From: Draconibacterium sp.
Lineage (GTDB): Bacteria; Bacteroidota; Bacteroidia; Bacteroidales; Prolixibacteraceae
Direction: 5' to 3'
Assembly: GCA_027011835.1 (NCBI GenBank)
Contig: JALUZN010000122.1
Location: 1-11,538, forward strand
Length of the DNA stretch: 11,538 nucleotides
Notes under the pieces: generated by a model
Seen by the model: the letters and a program-made list of their open reading frames with translations, nothing else
Told to the model about the DNA's origin: nothing
The model's database searches: none
In this document: piece after piece, positions 1-7,335 of the stretch
Numbering within the stretch: the first letter of the stretch is position 1
Layout of the letters: each line of letters begins with the position of its first letter
Made by a program: the position numbers and the translations under genes

Positions 1-57
1 ATGCTATATTCTTAGTAAAGAAATGTATTTTTGAAATGATTTGATAATCTCGTTAAA

Positions 58-112
58 GGGTTCTGCGATTTTATCAAGTCAAAAATTGAAAAAAAACTAA
101 TTTTTAGAACCC
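58..112 (-). terminator. Nested inverted repeats over the 3' end of the MBL gene, possible weak terminator
   Basis: GGGTTCT at 58-64 is the exact reverse complement of AGAACCC at 106-112. Inside it, AAAAATT (81-87) pairs with AATTTTT (99-105). Read on the minus strand, the inner hairpin has an eight-T loop and overlaps the stop codon of the metallo-hydrolase (104-106). It is very AU-rich and has no clean T-run directly after a GC stem, so it is at best a weak terminator or 3' end stabiliser. I see no gene in bases 1-103. Confidence 0.3.
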
Positions 113-826
113 ACCTTTTTTGAATTTCTCTCTCCAGTAGTTAAAATCGGATAATACATTCTTAATATTCATATTTCTTCCATGCCCCGGATATATTTCG
201 GTAACACCCAAATTGATAATATTTTGCCATGTTGTCAAAAGGAGTTTTGGGTCGTTGGCAAAAATTGGAAAAACAGTGCCATCTTTCAAATTCAAAAAAG
301 TATCGCCCGAAATTAGTGTTGTTCCTATTAAAACTGCCTGCGAACCGTTGGTATGGCCGGGCGTTGAAATAATTTTTGCATCAATTCCAAACGCGTTTAA
401 ATCGAACGTACCGTTATTAATTATATGAGCCGTAAACGGTTTTGGCGATGCGTATTTTCGTGCAAATATTTTTCCCAAAGTCGAAACAATTTTGGTTTTT
501 AAAATCACTCCATCCGGAATTTTTATAAATCCGTTTTTCAGGTTTTCAAATTCATTTTTATGAATAATAACTTTTGCCCCTGTAAGTTCTGCCAATTCGG
601 CTAAATTTCCGGTGTGGTCGTAATGTGTGTGGGTTAAAACAATAAGTTTAATCGCTTTTGGATTCAAATTGTTCTGTTTAAAAAGCGCGATAAAATCGTG
701 TAAATGCCCTGCCACGCCGGTATCGATTAACAGCGAGTTGTCGCCGTTTTTAATTAACACCGAATTTGAATAACCAACCCGGGTTGAAACAATTTGAAAA
801 GGCAAAGTCATATCCGGTTCATTCAT
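104..826 (-). CDS. Metallo-beta-lactamase-fold hydrolase
   Basis: This is a 240-residue enzyme of the metallo-beta-lactamase superfamily, probably a binuclear metal hydrolase in the cytoplasm; the substrate is unknown. All metal-ligand motifs are present: HTHYDH at residues 66-71 (HxHxDH), His158 in TPGHT, Asp175 in SGDTF and His215 in YPGHG. The overall pattern, with IDTG near residue 35, resembles the glyoxalase II-like hydrolases that often stay annotated only as MBL fold. I chose the ATG at 826, which gives MNEPDMTLPF. The frame stays open upstream to an ATG at 994, but those 56 codons run through a palindromic repeat and look non-coding. A second ATG at 811 would remove only five residues. 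No Shine-Dalgarno is visible. It is transcribed divergently from the pterin synthase gene. Family assignment is firm; specific function is not. Confidence 0.9.
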   Translation of the reverse strand: MNEPDMTLPFQIVSTRVGYSNSVLIKNGDNSLLIDTGVAGHLHDFIALFKQNNLNPKAIKLIVLTHTHYDHTGNLAELAELTGAKVIIHKNEFENLKNGFIKIPDGVILKTKIVSTLGKIFARKYASPKPFTAHIINNGTFDLNAFGIDAKIISTPGHTNGSQAVLIGTTLISGDTFLNLKDGTVFPIFANDPKLLLTTWQNIINLGVTEIYPGHGRNMNIKNVLSDFNYWREKFKKGGF

Positions 827-898
827 TTTACAATAGATCGATAGATTTTTAGACACAAGACAAGAGCTAAACTGCTGAATATCTGCTCGATATAAAAA

Positions 899-946
899 TA
901 TTCCGAAGGCTCCGTAGGAATCCCTATGGGAAATTCCTTCGGAATA
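899..946. repeat. Palindromic repeat element, REP/MITE-like
   Basis: TATTCCGAAGG at 899-909 and CCTTCGGAATA at 936-946 are perfect 11-bp inverted repeats separated by 26 bases. The spacer holds a second, competing stem: GGAAT (917-921) with ATTCC (933-937), and CCC (922-924) with GGG (928-930), around a TAT loop. The two stems share bases 936-937, so they compete. The element is more GC-rich than the AT-rich DNA around it and lies in the 277-bp gap between divergent genes. It could be a dispersed intergenic repeat or a structured 5' leader of the hydrolase mRNA. No second copy was found in this window. Confidence 0.65.
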
Positions 947-1103
947 ACAAACTATTAACTTTAAACAGCTTTGTTTAACAGCTCGCCAGCCCAAAAATAA
1001 AAAACTAAATATATCGATAATAATTTCATTCTTTCACTTGATGAAAAATAATTTCTTTCGCTAAAAAAATGTATTTTCACGGTCGAGAAATTAATAAAAG
1101 AAA

Positions 1104-1550
1104 ATGACGAAAATACGCGTTACAAAACGCTTTCATTTCGAAATGGCGCACGCTCTGTATCAATACGATGGGCTTTGCCGAAATATTCATGGTCATTCGT
1201 ACAACCTGCAGGTTACATTAATTGGCGAAACAAAAAAACAACCGGGCGACCCTAAAGATGGAATGGTGCTCGACTTTAGCGATTTAAAAGCGGTTGTAAA
1301 ATCGAAAATTGTAAATCGGTTCGACCACGCTTTAATGGTAAACTCTCTCTTTTCGGAAAAACAAATCGGCCTGTTAAAACAAACTTCGGAACGCATTATT
1401 GTTGTCGATTTTCAACCCACTTCAGAGAATATTGTTACCTATATTTCCGAAATTCTCAAACAACATCTTCCTTCCGGTGTTTCACTTTTTAGTATCCGGC
1501 TGTACGAAACGGTTACCTCGTATGCCGAATGGTTTGCAGCCGATAATTAA
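1104..1550 (+). CDS. 6-pyruvoyl-tetrahydropterin synthase / 6-carboxytetrahydropterin synthase (QueD family)
   Basis: A 148-residue zinc enzyme of the PTPS/QueD fold, acting on dihydroneopterin triphosphate in the cytoplasm. In bacteria the usual role is making 6-carboxy-tetrahydropterin for queuosine (7-deazaguanine) synthesis. Zinc ligands are His16 (EMAHAL) and His29 and His31 (IHGHSY). The catalytic Cys25 sits in CRNIHGH, matching the CxxxHGH signature of QueD rather than the ExxHGH of PTPS-III folate enzymes. Asp74-His75 (FDHALM) complete the catalytic relay, and Glu135 (LYETVTSYAEW) is the expected pterin anchor. Length is slightly above E. coli QueD (about 120), with the extra residues around 83-105. 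Only 14 bases separate its stop from polA, so the two are probably co-transcribed. No other queuosine genes are in the window, so QueD versus a biopterin-type role is not settled. Confidence 0.88.
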   Translation: MTKIRVTKRFHFEMAHALYQYDGLCRNIHGHSYNLQVTLIGETKKQPGDPKDGMVLDFSDLKAVVKSKIVNRFDHALMVNSLFSEKQIGLLKQTSERIIVVDFQPTSENIVTYISEILKQHLPSGVSLFSIRLYETVTSYAEWFAADN

Positions 1551-1564
1551 TACAACAAAAAATT

Positions 1565-4336
1565 ATGTCCGAAAACAATCAGAAAAAGCTCTTTTTACTC
1601 GATGCGTATGCATTAATTTACAGAAGTTATTTTGCATTTATTCGCAATCCCCGTTTCAATTCGAAAGGGTTAAACACTTCGGCAATGCTGGGAGTTACCA
1701 ATACAATTATGCAAGTTCTCGAAAAAGAGAATCCAAAATTTATTGGAGCTGTATTCGATGTTTCGGCACCAACTTTTAGACATGAATTGTTTCCGGAATA
1801 CAAAGCTAACCGCGAAGCAATGCCCGAAGATTTACGCAAATCAATTCCTTATATCCGAAAAATTATTGAAGGATTTAATATCCCGATAATTGAAAAAGCC
1901 GGTTACGAAGCCGATGATGTAATTGGAACTTTAGCAAAACAGGCGGAAACAGAGGGGTTTACAACTTATATGATGACTCCCGACAAAGATTACGCACAGC
2001 TTGTTTCTGACAAAACATTTATGTTTAAACCCGGTAAAGCCGGTGGCGATGCCGAAGTTTGGGGGCTGACCGAAGTAAAAGAAAAATTTGGCATTGAAAC
2101 ACCGGAGCAGGTAATTGATATTTTGGGTTTAATGGGCGACAGTGCCGACAACATTCCGGGCTGCCCCGGTGTTGGTCCAAAATCGGCTCAAAAGCTTATC
2201 TCGGAATTTAAAAGCATCGATGGAATTTATAAAAACATAGATAAGTTAAAGGGAAAACAGAAAGAAAAACTTATTGAGTTTGAAGAACAGGTACGACTGT
2301 CGAAAGTGCTGGCAACCATAATTTTAGATGTGCCCATTGAGTTCGATACAAAGAAATTAGTACGCGATGAAATAGATAAAAAAGCACTAACTGCTCTTTT
2401 CGAAGAGTTGGAATTTCGTACAATTATTCAACGATTAAATTTAAAAGATACTCCGGAAGCCCCCTCAATGCAAGGAACTTTGTTCGATATGGGAACACTT
2501 TCGGCTCCTGCCGAAGATACATTTGAAACCATTGAAACGGTTCAGCACCAATATTTTTTGGTTGAAAACGAAATGCAGCGCGCCAGTTTGCGTGCCGAAC
2601 TTTCGGTGCAAAAAGAATTTTGTTTCGATACCGAAACAACAGGCTTAAACACACATCTGGCTGAAATTGTCTGCCTCTCGTTCTCATTCAGGAAACACGA
2701 AGCGTATTGCGTTACTTTACCTGCCGACCAAAACGAAGCACAAAAAATTTTAGATGAATTCAGGGAAGTTTTTGCTGACGAAAAAATTACTAAAATCGGG
2801 CAAAATATTAAGTTCGATATTTTAATGCTGAGCAATTACGATGTGGAAGTAAAAGGGAAATTGTACGATACAATGCTGGCACACTACCTCATTCAGCCCG
2901 ATTTAAAACACAACCTCGATATGTTGTGCGAGCAGTTTTTGAATTACAAAAAGGTACCCACCGAAGATTTAATTGGGAAAAAAGGGAAAAACCAGCGGGG
3001 AATGCGTTCGGTGCCCCTCGATAAACTGCGCGACTACTCGTGCGAAGATGCCGATTTAACCTTTCAGCTAAAACAGGCAATCGACCCGGAACTTAATAAA
3101 GCCGGAGTTGCCACCGTTTTTACCGAAATTGAAATGCCACTAATTCCGGTGCTTGTTCATATGGAAAATGCAGGGGTGAAAATTAATGACGAAGAGTTAA
3201 AAGTTTTTGCCAAAAGTTTGCGTACACAAATTATTCAACTCGAAAAAGAGATAATTGAGCTGGCCGGTGTAGAGTTTAATGTGGCATCGCCAAAACAGTT
3301 GGGCGTTGTTCTTTTCGAAAAATTAAAGATAGACACAAAGGCAAAAAAGACAAAAACCAAGCAGTATTCAACCGCCGAAGAGGTTTTGGTGCGGCTAACC
3401 GACCGCCATCCCATTGTTCAGAAAGTACTCGATTTCAGAGGGTTAAAAAAACTGCTTTCTACTTATGTCGAGGCGCTGCCCTTGCTCATTAATCCGAAAA
3501 CGGGGAAAATACACACTTCATACAATCAGGCAATTGCAGCAACCGGACGGTTAAGTTCGGTAAATCCGAATTTGCAAAACATACCAATACGAACTAAAAA
3601 TGGCCGCGAAATGCGAAAAGCATTTGTTCCGTCAGACGAGAATCATATTTTTCTTTCGGCCGACTATTCGCAAATTGAGTTGCGAATAATGGCTGCGTTA
3701 AGTGGCGACGAAGAGATGCAAAAAGCATTTAACGAAGGAAAAGATATTCACGCAATTACTGCATCGAAAATTTATAATGTACCGGTTGAAGAGGTGAATG
3801 AAGAGATGCGACGAAAAGCAAAAACCGCAAACTTTGGAATTATTTACGGTATTTCGGCATTTGGCCTTTCGCAACGGTTAAATATTACGCGTAACGAAGC
3901 CAAAAAATTAATAGACGGTTACTTCGAAAGCTTCCCAAAAATTAAAGATTTTATGGATAAACAGATTGATTTGGCAAGAAATCAAGGTTTTGTTCAAACA
4001 ATTAAGGGCCGAAAGCGTTATCTTAAAGAAATCAATTCTGCAAATGCCGTTGTACGGGGAATAGCAGAACGAAATGCAATAAATGCACCTATACAGGGGT
4101 CGGCTGCCGACATTATTAAATTGGCAATGATTTCGATTTACCGACAACTAAAAGAGAAGAAATTAAATTCGAAAATGGTACTTCAGGTTCACGATGAATT
4201 AAATTTCGATGTAGAAAAAAGCGAATTAAAAGTAGTGCAGGAGATTGTAAAAAACGAAATGGAAAACGTGTTGGATATTGGAGTTCGGTTAACAGTTGAA
4301 ATGAATGCTGCTGATAACTGGCTCGATGCACATTAA
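1565..4336 (+). CDS. polA: DNA polymerase I
   Basis: A full-length 923-residue PolA (E. coli 928) for Okazaki-fragment processing and repair synthesis. The 5'-nuclease domain spans about residues 5-295, with acidic metal sites at Asp13, Asp65, Asp117-Asp118, Asp140, Asp142, Asp192 and Asp195, and the helix-hairpin-helix PGVGPKSAQKLI at 201-212. The 3'-5' exonuclease domain (about 325-510) keeps all motifs: Asp355/Glu357 (FDTETTG), Asn414/Asp418 (IGQNIKFD) and Tyr491/Asp495 (YSCEDAD), so proofreading should be active, unlike in Taq. The polymerase domain (about 515-923) has motif A with Asp700 and steric-gate Glu705 (DYSQIELR), motif B RRKAKTANFGIIYG with Phe757 at the E. coli Phe762 position, and motif C VHDE at 875-878. 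It starts 14 bases after the pterin synthase, and a small gene follows 5 bases after its stop. No frameshift or missing catalytic residue was seen. Confidence 0.98.
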   Translation: MSENNQKKLFLLDAYALIYRSYFAFIRNPRFNSKGLNTSAMLGVTNTIMQVLEKENPKFIGAVFDVSAPTFRHELFPEYKANREAMPEDLRKSIPYIRKIIEGFNIPIIEKAGYEADDVIGTLAKQAETEGFTTYMMTPDKDYAQLVSDKTFMFKPGKAGGDAEVWGLTEVKEKFGIETPEQVIDILGLMGDSADNIPGCPGVGPKSAQKLISEFKSIDGIYKNIDKLKGKQKEKLIEFEEQVRLSKVLATIILDVPIEFDTKKLVRDEIDKKALTALFEELEFRTIIQRLNLKDTPEAPSMQGTLFDMGTLSAPAEDTFETIETVQHQYFLVENEMQRASLRAELSVQKEFCFDTETTGLNTHLAEIVCLSFSFRKHEAYCVTLPADQNEAQKILDEFREVFADEKITKIGQNIKFDILMLSNYDVEVKGKLYDTMLAHYLIQPDLKHNLDMLCEQFLNYKKVPTEDLIGKKGKNQRGMRSVPLDKLRDYSCEDADLTFQLKQAIDPELNKAGVATVFTEIEMPLIPVLVHMENAGVKINDEELKVFAKSLRTQIIQLEKEIIELAGVEFNVASPKQLGVVLFEKLKIDTKAKKTKTKQYSTAEEVLVRLTDRHPIVQKVLDFRGLKKLLSTYVEALPLLINPKTGKIHTSYNQAIAATGRLSSVNPNLQNIPIRTKNGREMRKAFVPSDENHIFLSADYSQIELRIMAALSGDEEMQKAFNEGKDIHAITASKIYNVPVEEVNEEMRRKAKTANFGIIYGISAFGLSQRLNITRNEAKKLIDGYFESFPKIKDFMDKQIDLARNQGFVQTIKGRKRYLKEINSANAVVRGIAERNAINAPIQGSAADIIKLAMISIYRQLKEKKLNSKMVLQVHDELNFDVEKSELKVVQEIVKNEMENVLDIGVRLTVEMNAADNWLDAH

Positions 4337-4341
4337 AAAAT

Positions 4342-4500
4342 ATGATTTATAAAATAGAAACAGAAGAGGATTACCAAAAGGCAGTGCTGAGGTTTATGGA
4401 ACTTTGCCAGGGGCCAAAAGATACTTCCGAGGTAAAAGAGATGTATTTGCTTATGGATTTAATGGGCAAATACGAAAGGGAAAATTGTTCGGTAAATTAA
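4342..4500 (+). CDS. Small protein resembling the N-terminal region of HigA-type antitoxins, without HTH
   Basis: A 52-codon frame starts with ATG five bases after the polA stop and ends in TAA, 22 bases before the convergent tRNA-dihydrouridine synthase gene ends. The protein begins MIYKIETEEDYQKAVLRFME and continues with a helical, acidic and Met/Leu-rich stretch (VKEMYLLMDLMGKYERE). The layout of an IxTEEDY start, a short helix, a Gly/Pro turn (QGPKDTSE) and a second helix ending in a YE pair is what I know from the region before the HTH domain in HigA-like antitoxins. No HTH domain follows and no HigB-type toxin is adjacent. Codon use matches its neighbours, and the tight spacing suggests co-translation with polA. 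The antitoxin resemblance is from memory of the family and is an inference; a plain hypothetical small protein is the alternative. Confidence 0.65.
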   Translation: MIYKIETEEDYQKAVLRFMELCQGPKDTSEVKEMYLLMDLMGKYERENCSVN

Positions 4501-4522
4501 CCGGCAGGTTCGCTGTTTCTGT

Positions 4523-5464
4523 TTATATTGAATTCAAAGAATAAAAGGCTTTTCGAACAGCTTCATTGTAGCTCTCCTCACTTTTTGCTTTTTTTACTGC
4601 TTTAAAAATTTTCTTTTGGTTGGGAAAACTGTAGCTAAAATAACTCCAGAATTGTGTCATTTTATTAATTACATTCCCCGGGTTATCCATTGTTTCGGTA
4701 TATCCTTCGTACATTAACCGGTGAAACTCTTTTAATTTCGTTGCTCTTTCTTCATCAGTAAAACTGCGGTTTTTTATTTCGGCCGGTAAAAACGGATTCA
4801 TTAAAACGCCCCTTCCCAACATCCATTTCTCTGTTTCGGGAAAAAGTAATTTTCGTTTTTCAAATGCTTCAACCGAAAAAATATCGCCATTGTAAACCGG
4901 CTTGTTTTTAAGGTTCTCAACAGCAAACCGAAAGGCCCACTCGTTTACGGCTCCTTTGTAAAGCTGCCCGGCAATACGCGGGTGCAAAATAACTTCGGTT
5001 AATGGATAGCGGTTTAACAGCGGAACAACGGTTTTTATCTCGTCGGGAGAAATTAATCCGGCACGTAATTTTACCGACAGTTTTAAATCGGTTTGCGCAA
5101 AAAATGAGTCGAGCATCTTCTCTATTTCATAGGTGTTATTTAAAAGTCCGGCTCCCTTTCCGCGTTTGGTCACCATTGGATACGGACACCCCAAATTAAG
5201 GTTAATTTCGTTGTAACCGGTGGTTTTTAAATAGGATGAGAGAAACAGAAACTCATCGGTATTTTTTGCAAGAACCTGAGGAATTACACGCTTTTGAGAG
5301 TTGTTATTCAAAGCCGTTTCGCGCTTGTGTTTCGATAAAATTGTATTGTTCTTTACCGAAATGTACGGAATAAAAAAGGCATCAATATGAGAAAAAACCG
5401 CTGCATATGCTTTGCGATAAACGAAGTCTGTAAATCCCTGAATAGGAGCAAGATAAATCGTCAT
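4523..5464 (-). CDS. tRNA-dihydrouridine synthase family protein
   Basis: A 313-residue flavoenzyme that reduces a uridine in the tRNA D-loop to dihydrouridine using FMN and NADPH. The TIM-barrel begins at once with APIQGFTD (residues 6-13), the FMN-binding start typical of Dus. The catalytic Cys93 lies in NLGCPYP (90-96). Other expected FMN or RNA contacts are KLRAG (132-136), HPR (161-163), NGD (192-194) and GRGVL (217-221), followed by a helical C-terminal domain that would bind tRNA. The family is certain. Which Dus class and target position apply cannot be told by eye, though the compact size is in the DusB/DusC range. The ATG at 5464 is directly before the barrel start and leaves no room for an extension. 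It is convergent with the polA operon and divergent from the DUF4271 gene, sharing a 128-bp promoter region. Confidence 0.92.
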   Translation of the reverse strand: MTIYLAPIQGFTDFVYRKAYAAVFSHIDAFFIPYISVKNNTILSKHKRETALNNNSQKRVIPQVLAKNTDEFLFLSSYLKTTGYNEINLNLGCPYPMVTKRGKGAGLLNNTYEIEKMLDSFFAQTDLKLSVKLRAGLISPDEIKTVVPLLNRYPLTEVILHPRIAGQLYKGAVNEWAFRFAVENLKNKPVYNGDIFSVEAFEKRKLLFPETEKWMLGRGVLMNPFLPAEIKNRSFTDEERATKLKEFHRLMYEGYTETMDNPGNVINKMTQFWSYFSYSFPNQKKIFKAVKKAKSEESYNEAVRKAFYSLNSI

Positions 5465-5523
5465 AAAACGAGTGTTCTCTTAAATTTAAAATCCGATGAT
5501 GCTTTTCTATAAAACATCGAAAT

Positions 5524-5531
5524 CAAAAATA
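5524..5531 (-). promoter_or_regulatory. Candidate -7 element for the tRNA-dihydrouridine synthase gene
   Basis: On the minus strand these bases read TATTTTTG, matching the Bacteroidota -7 consensus TAnnTTTG, 59 bases before the start codon at 5464. No convincing -33 TTTG lies at the expected distance, and the region is AT-rich, so a chance match is possible. Confidence 0.35.
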
Positions 5532-5553
5532 AACATAATTCCCATTCTATTGG

Positions 5554-5561
5554 TATCTTTG
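5554..5561 (+). promoter_or_regulatory. Bacteroidota-type -7 promoter element for DUF4271-hemD
   Basis: TATCTTTG followed by C is the classic Bacteroidota -7 box (TAnnTTTG). It lies 31 bases before the ATG at 5593, so transcription would begin near 5568 and give a leader of about 25 bases. The -33 region (around 5530) does not show a clear TTTG. It is the best promoter candidate in the window and would drive the DUF4271-hemD operon. Confidence 0.65.
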
Positions 5562-5592
5562 CAACTTGAAAAAATAACCGGAAGGTTTTAAT

Positions 5593-6495
5593 ATGGTTGA
5601 GGCAACACATACATTACATATTTTCTCTGAATTTGTACCAGCAAGTAATACCGGTTTGCTACAAAACAATGTGGCCTCCGACACAATCTCCCGGCACAAT
5701 TCAGCTGCCAAACAGGCAAAACATCGCCAACGGCAAAGCAATAAAAATCTTTTAATCGGCGGGTCGCAATATATTCAACCAAAAAACAACGTAAAACTGG
5801 TAACATCGGTTAAAGCAAAAAACAATGTTTTACAACTGCCAGTTCGCGAAAAAAAAGAGTTAAATACCGATTGGATTACTGTATTATTTATTGTGGCTCT
5901 GGTTTTATTTGCAACGGTTCGTATCTCTTCAACCCGTTATATTCGGTTTTTGTTTCAGTCTGTTATTAATTACACCACCTCTTTTCGGCTTTTTCGCGAA
6001 AAAAAATATCCCATTCCTCACGGAGCAACACAACTCGATATTATCTTTTATTTTATCTTTTCACTATTTATTTATCAGGTCGAAGAAATTTTTAATTTAG
6101 AATTTGCAAGCCAAAATATTCTGCTATTTCTTATCACTTTTGGGTCGGTTTTAAGTTACTTTTTTCTGAAAAAAGTTCTTTATTATGCCGTTGGATTGAT
6201 GTTCGAAAGCGTTTCGGAGACCAACGAGTACCTGTTTAATATCGATATTTTTAACAGATCTTTAGGAATTGTACTGTTCCCGATAGTTGCATTAATTAAT
6301 TATTACCCAGCCGATAACCCTTTAATAATGGTGTATGCAGGCCTACTTGCAACTGTTGTTTTTTACATTTTATTGCTCCAAAGAGGGGCTAATATTTTAT
6401 TGAAAAAACAGTTTTCGATATTTTATCTCTTTTTATACCTTTGTACCCTTGAAATTTTACCCTTGCTTTTAATTTATAAAGTAGTTGTAATTTAG
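5593..6495 (+). CDS. DUF4271 domain-containing integral membrane protein
   Basis: A 300-residue protein of unknown function. Residues 1-93 are polar and rich in Asn, Gln, Lys and Ser with no signal peptide. After that come about six membrane segments, roughly at 94-110, 148-163, 175-204, 223-238, 245-263 and 275-298. The C-terminal signature YLFLYLCTLEILPLLLIYK (278-296) is the part of DUF4271 I recognise; it is nearly always encoded next to hemD in Bacteroidota. The gene starts with ATG shortly after a clear -7 promoter box. The next gene, uroporphyrinogen-III synthase, starts 37 bases after its stop. The position suggests a role linked to tetrapyrrole metabolism or simply a conserved transcription unit; no catalytic motif is visible to decide. 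The N-terminal soluble part looks poorly conserved and could be disordered. Confidence 0.82.
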   Translation: MVEATHTLHIFSEFVPASNTGLLQNNVASDTISRHNSAAKQAKHRQRQSNKNLLIGGSQYIQPKNNVKLVTSVKAKNNVLQLPVREKKELNTDWITVLFIVALVLFATVRISSTRYIRFLFQSVINYTTSFRLFREKKYPIPHGATQLDIIFYFIFSLFIYQVEEIFNLEFASQNILLFLITFGSVLSYFFLKKVLYYAVGLMFESVSETNEYLFNIDIFNRSLGIVLFPIVALINYYPADNPLIMVYAGLLATVVFYILLLQRGANILLKKQFSIFYLFLYLCTLEILPLLLIYKVVVI

Positions 6496-6502
6496 GGAGG
6501 GG
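6495..6502 (+). promoter_or_regulatory. G-rich, Shine-Dalgarno-like sequence between DUF4271 and hemD
   Basis: GGGAGGGG overlaps the last base of the DUF4271 stop codon. It contains a full GGAGG core, rare in this window, but lies 30 bases before the hemD TTG start, too far for normal ribosome positioning. It may be chance or a standby or regulatory site. Confidence 0.25.
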
Positions 6503-6532
6503 ATAAAGTATTATCATTAAAAGCAAATTGTT

Positions 6533-7276
6533 TTGAAGGTCAAAAGTATTTTAGTTTCACAGCCAGCACCAAGTACTGCACGATCGCCATATTTTGAATT
6601 GGCGGAGAAGAGTAATCTTAAAATAGACTTTCGGCCGTTTATTCAGGTTGAAGGTATTTCGGCAAAAGAGTTTCGGCAAACCCGAATTCAAATATTGGAT
6701 CACACTGCAGTAATTTTTACAAGTCGTACAGCAATCGACCATTTCTTTAGAATTGCAAAAGAGATGCGCGTTACCGTTCCCGATTCAATGAAATATTTTT
6801 GTATTTCGGAAGCAACAGCTTTTTACCTGCAGAAATACATTGTATATCGCAAACGGAAAATTTTCTATGGAAATGGAAAATTTGCCGATCTTGCCGTAAT
6901 TATGAGAAAGCACAAAGATGAGAATTTTCTTGTTCCGCTTTCCGACATCCATAAGCAAGATATTCCAAAAGTTCTTGAAAAAGAAGGGGTTAAGTTTACA
7001 AAAGCTGTGTTGTATCGTACCGTTAGCAGCGACTTAAGCGATTTAAGTAACATTAAATACGATATTTTGGTATTTTTTAGTCCTTCGGGAATAAAGTCGC
7101 TTTTTCAGAATTTTCCCGATTTTGAACAAAACGATACACGAATTGCCTGCTTTGGCCCTGCAACAGCAAAAGCAATAAAGGAGGCCGGTTTGCGGTTAGA
7201 TATTCAGGCACCAACTGCACAGGCACCATCGATGACAATGGCGTTGGAGCAATACATAAAAAAGAATAAAAAATAG
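6533..7276 (+). CDS. hemD: Uroporphyrinogen-III synthase
   Basis: A 247-residue enzyme that closes and inverts ring D of hydroxymethylbilane to give uroporphyrinogen III, the branch-point of haem, sirohaem and cobalamin synthesis. The two-domain HemD fold is visible through IFTSRTAIDHFF (61-72), the linker and second-domain strand LVPLSDIH (133-140), VLYRTV (159-164), FFSPSGIKSLF (181-191), CFGPATAKAI (206-215) and the C-terminal APTAQAPSMTMALEQYI (226-242). Sequence identity across this family is low, so the motif order and the DUF4271 neighbour both support the call. The start is TTG at 6533, giving MKVKSILVSQP. An in-frame TAA at 6518-6520 leaves no upstream ATG or GTG, and the first internal ATG would remove the first strands. 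It is the last gene before a strong terminator. Confidence 0.9.
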   Translation: MKVKSILVSQPAPSTARSPYFELAEKSNLKIDFRPFIQVEGISAKEFRQTRIQILDHTAVIFTSRTAIDHFFRIAKEMRVTVPDSMKYFCISEATAFYLQKYIVYRKRKIFYGNGKFADLAVIMRKHKDENFLVPLSDIHKQDIPKVLEKEGVKFTKAVLYRTVSSDLSDLSNIKYDILVFFSPSGIKSLFQNFPDFEQNDTRIACFGPATAKAIKEAGLRLDIQAPTAQAPSMTMALEQYIKKNKK

Positions 7277-7294
7277 AATATTATAAATTATCGG

Positions 7295-7329
7295 AAAGGC
7301 TGTCTGTCAACCGACTGACGGCCTTTTTT
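7295..7329 (+). terminator. Intrinsic terminator after hemD
   Basis: AAAGGCTGTC (7295-7304) pairs with GACGGCCTTT (7317-7326) in a 10-bp stem with one G-T wobble. A further 3-bp stem (GTC/GAC) lies within the loop, and six T residues occupy 7324-7329. This is a canonical Rho-independent terminator closing the DUF4271-hemD operon. Its T-run ends only six bases before the rnpA start codon. Confidence 0.85.
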
Positions 7330-7335
7330 GTTTAA

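Noticed and set aside
827..994. In-frame 56-residue N-terminal extension of the metallo-hydrolase, starting at ATG 994.
   Set aside because: It runs through the palindromic repeat at 899-946 and shows no resemblance to the fold; the MBL domain begins right after the ATG at 826.
2424..3080. Several open frames of 60-100 codons on the minus strand inside polA.
   Set aside because: polA is intact with all motifs in its own frame; these are opposite-strand by-products of its codon use.
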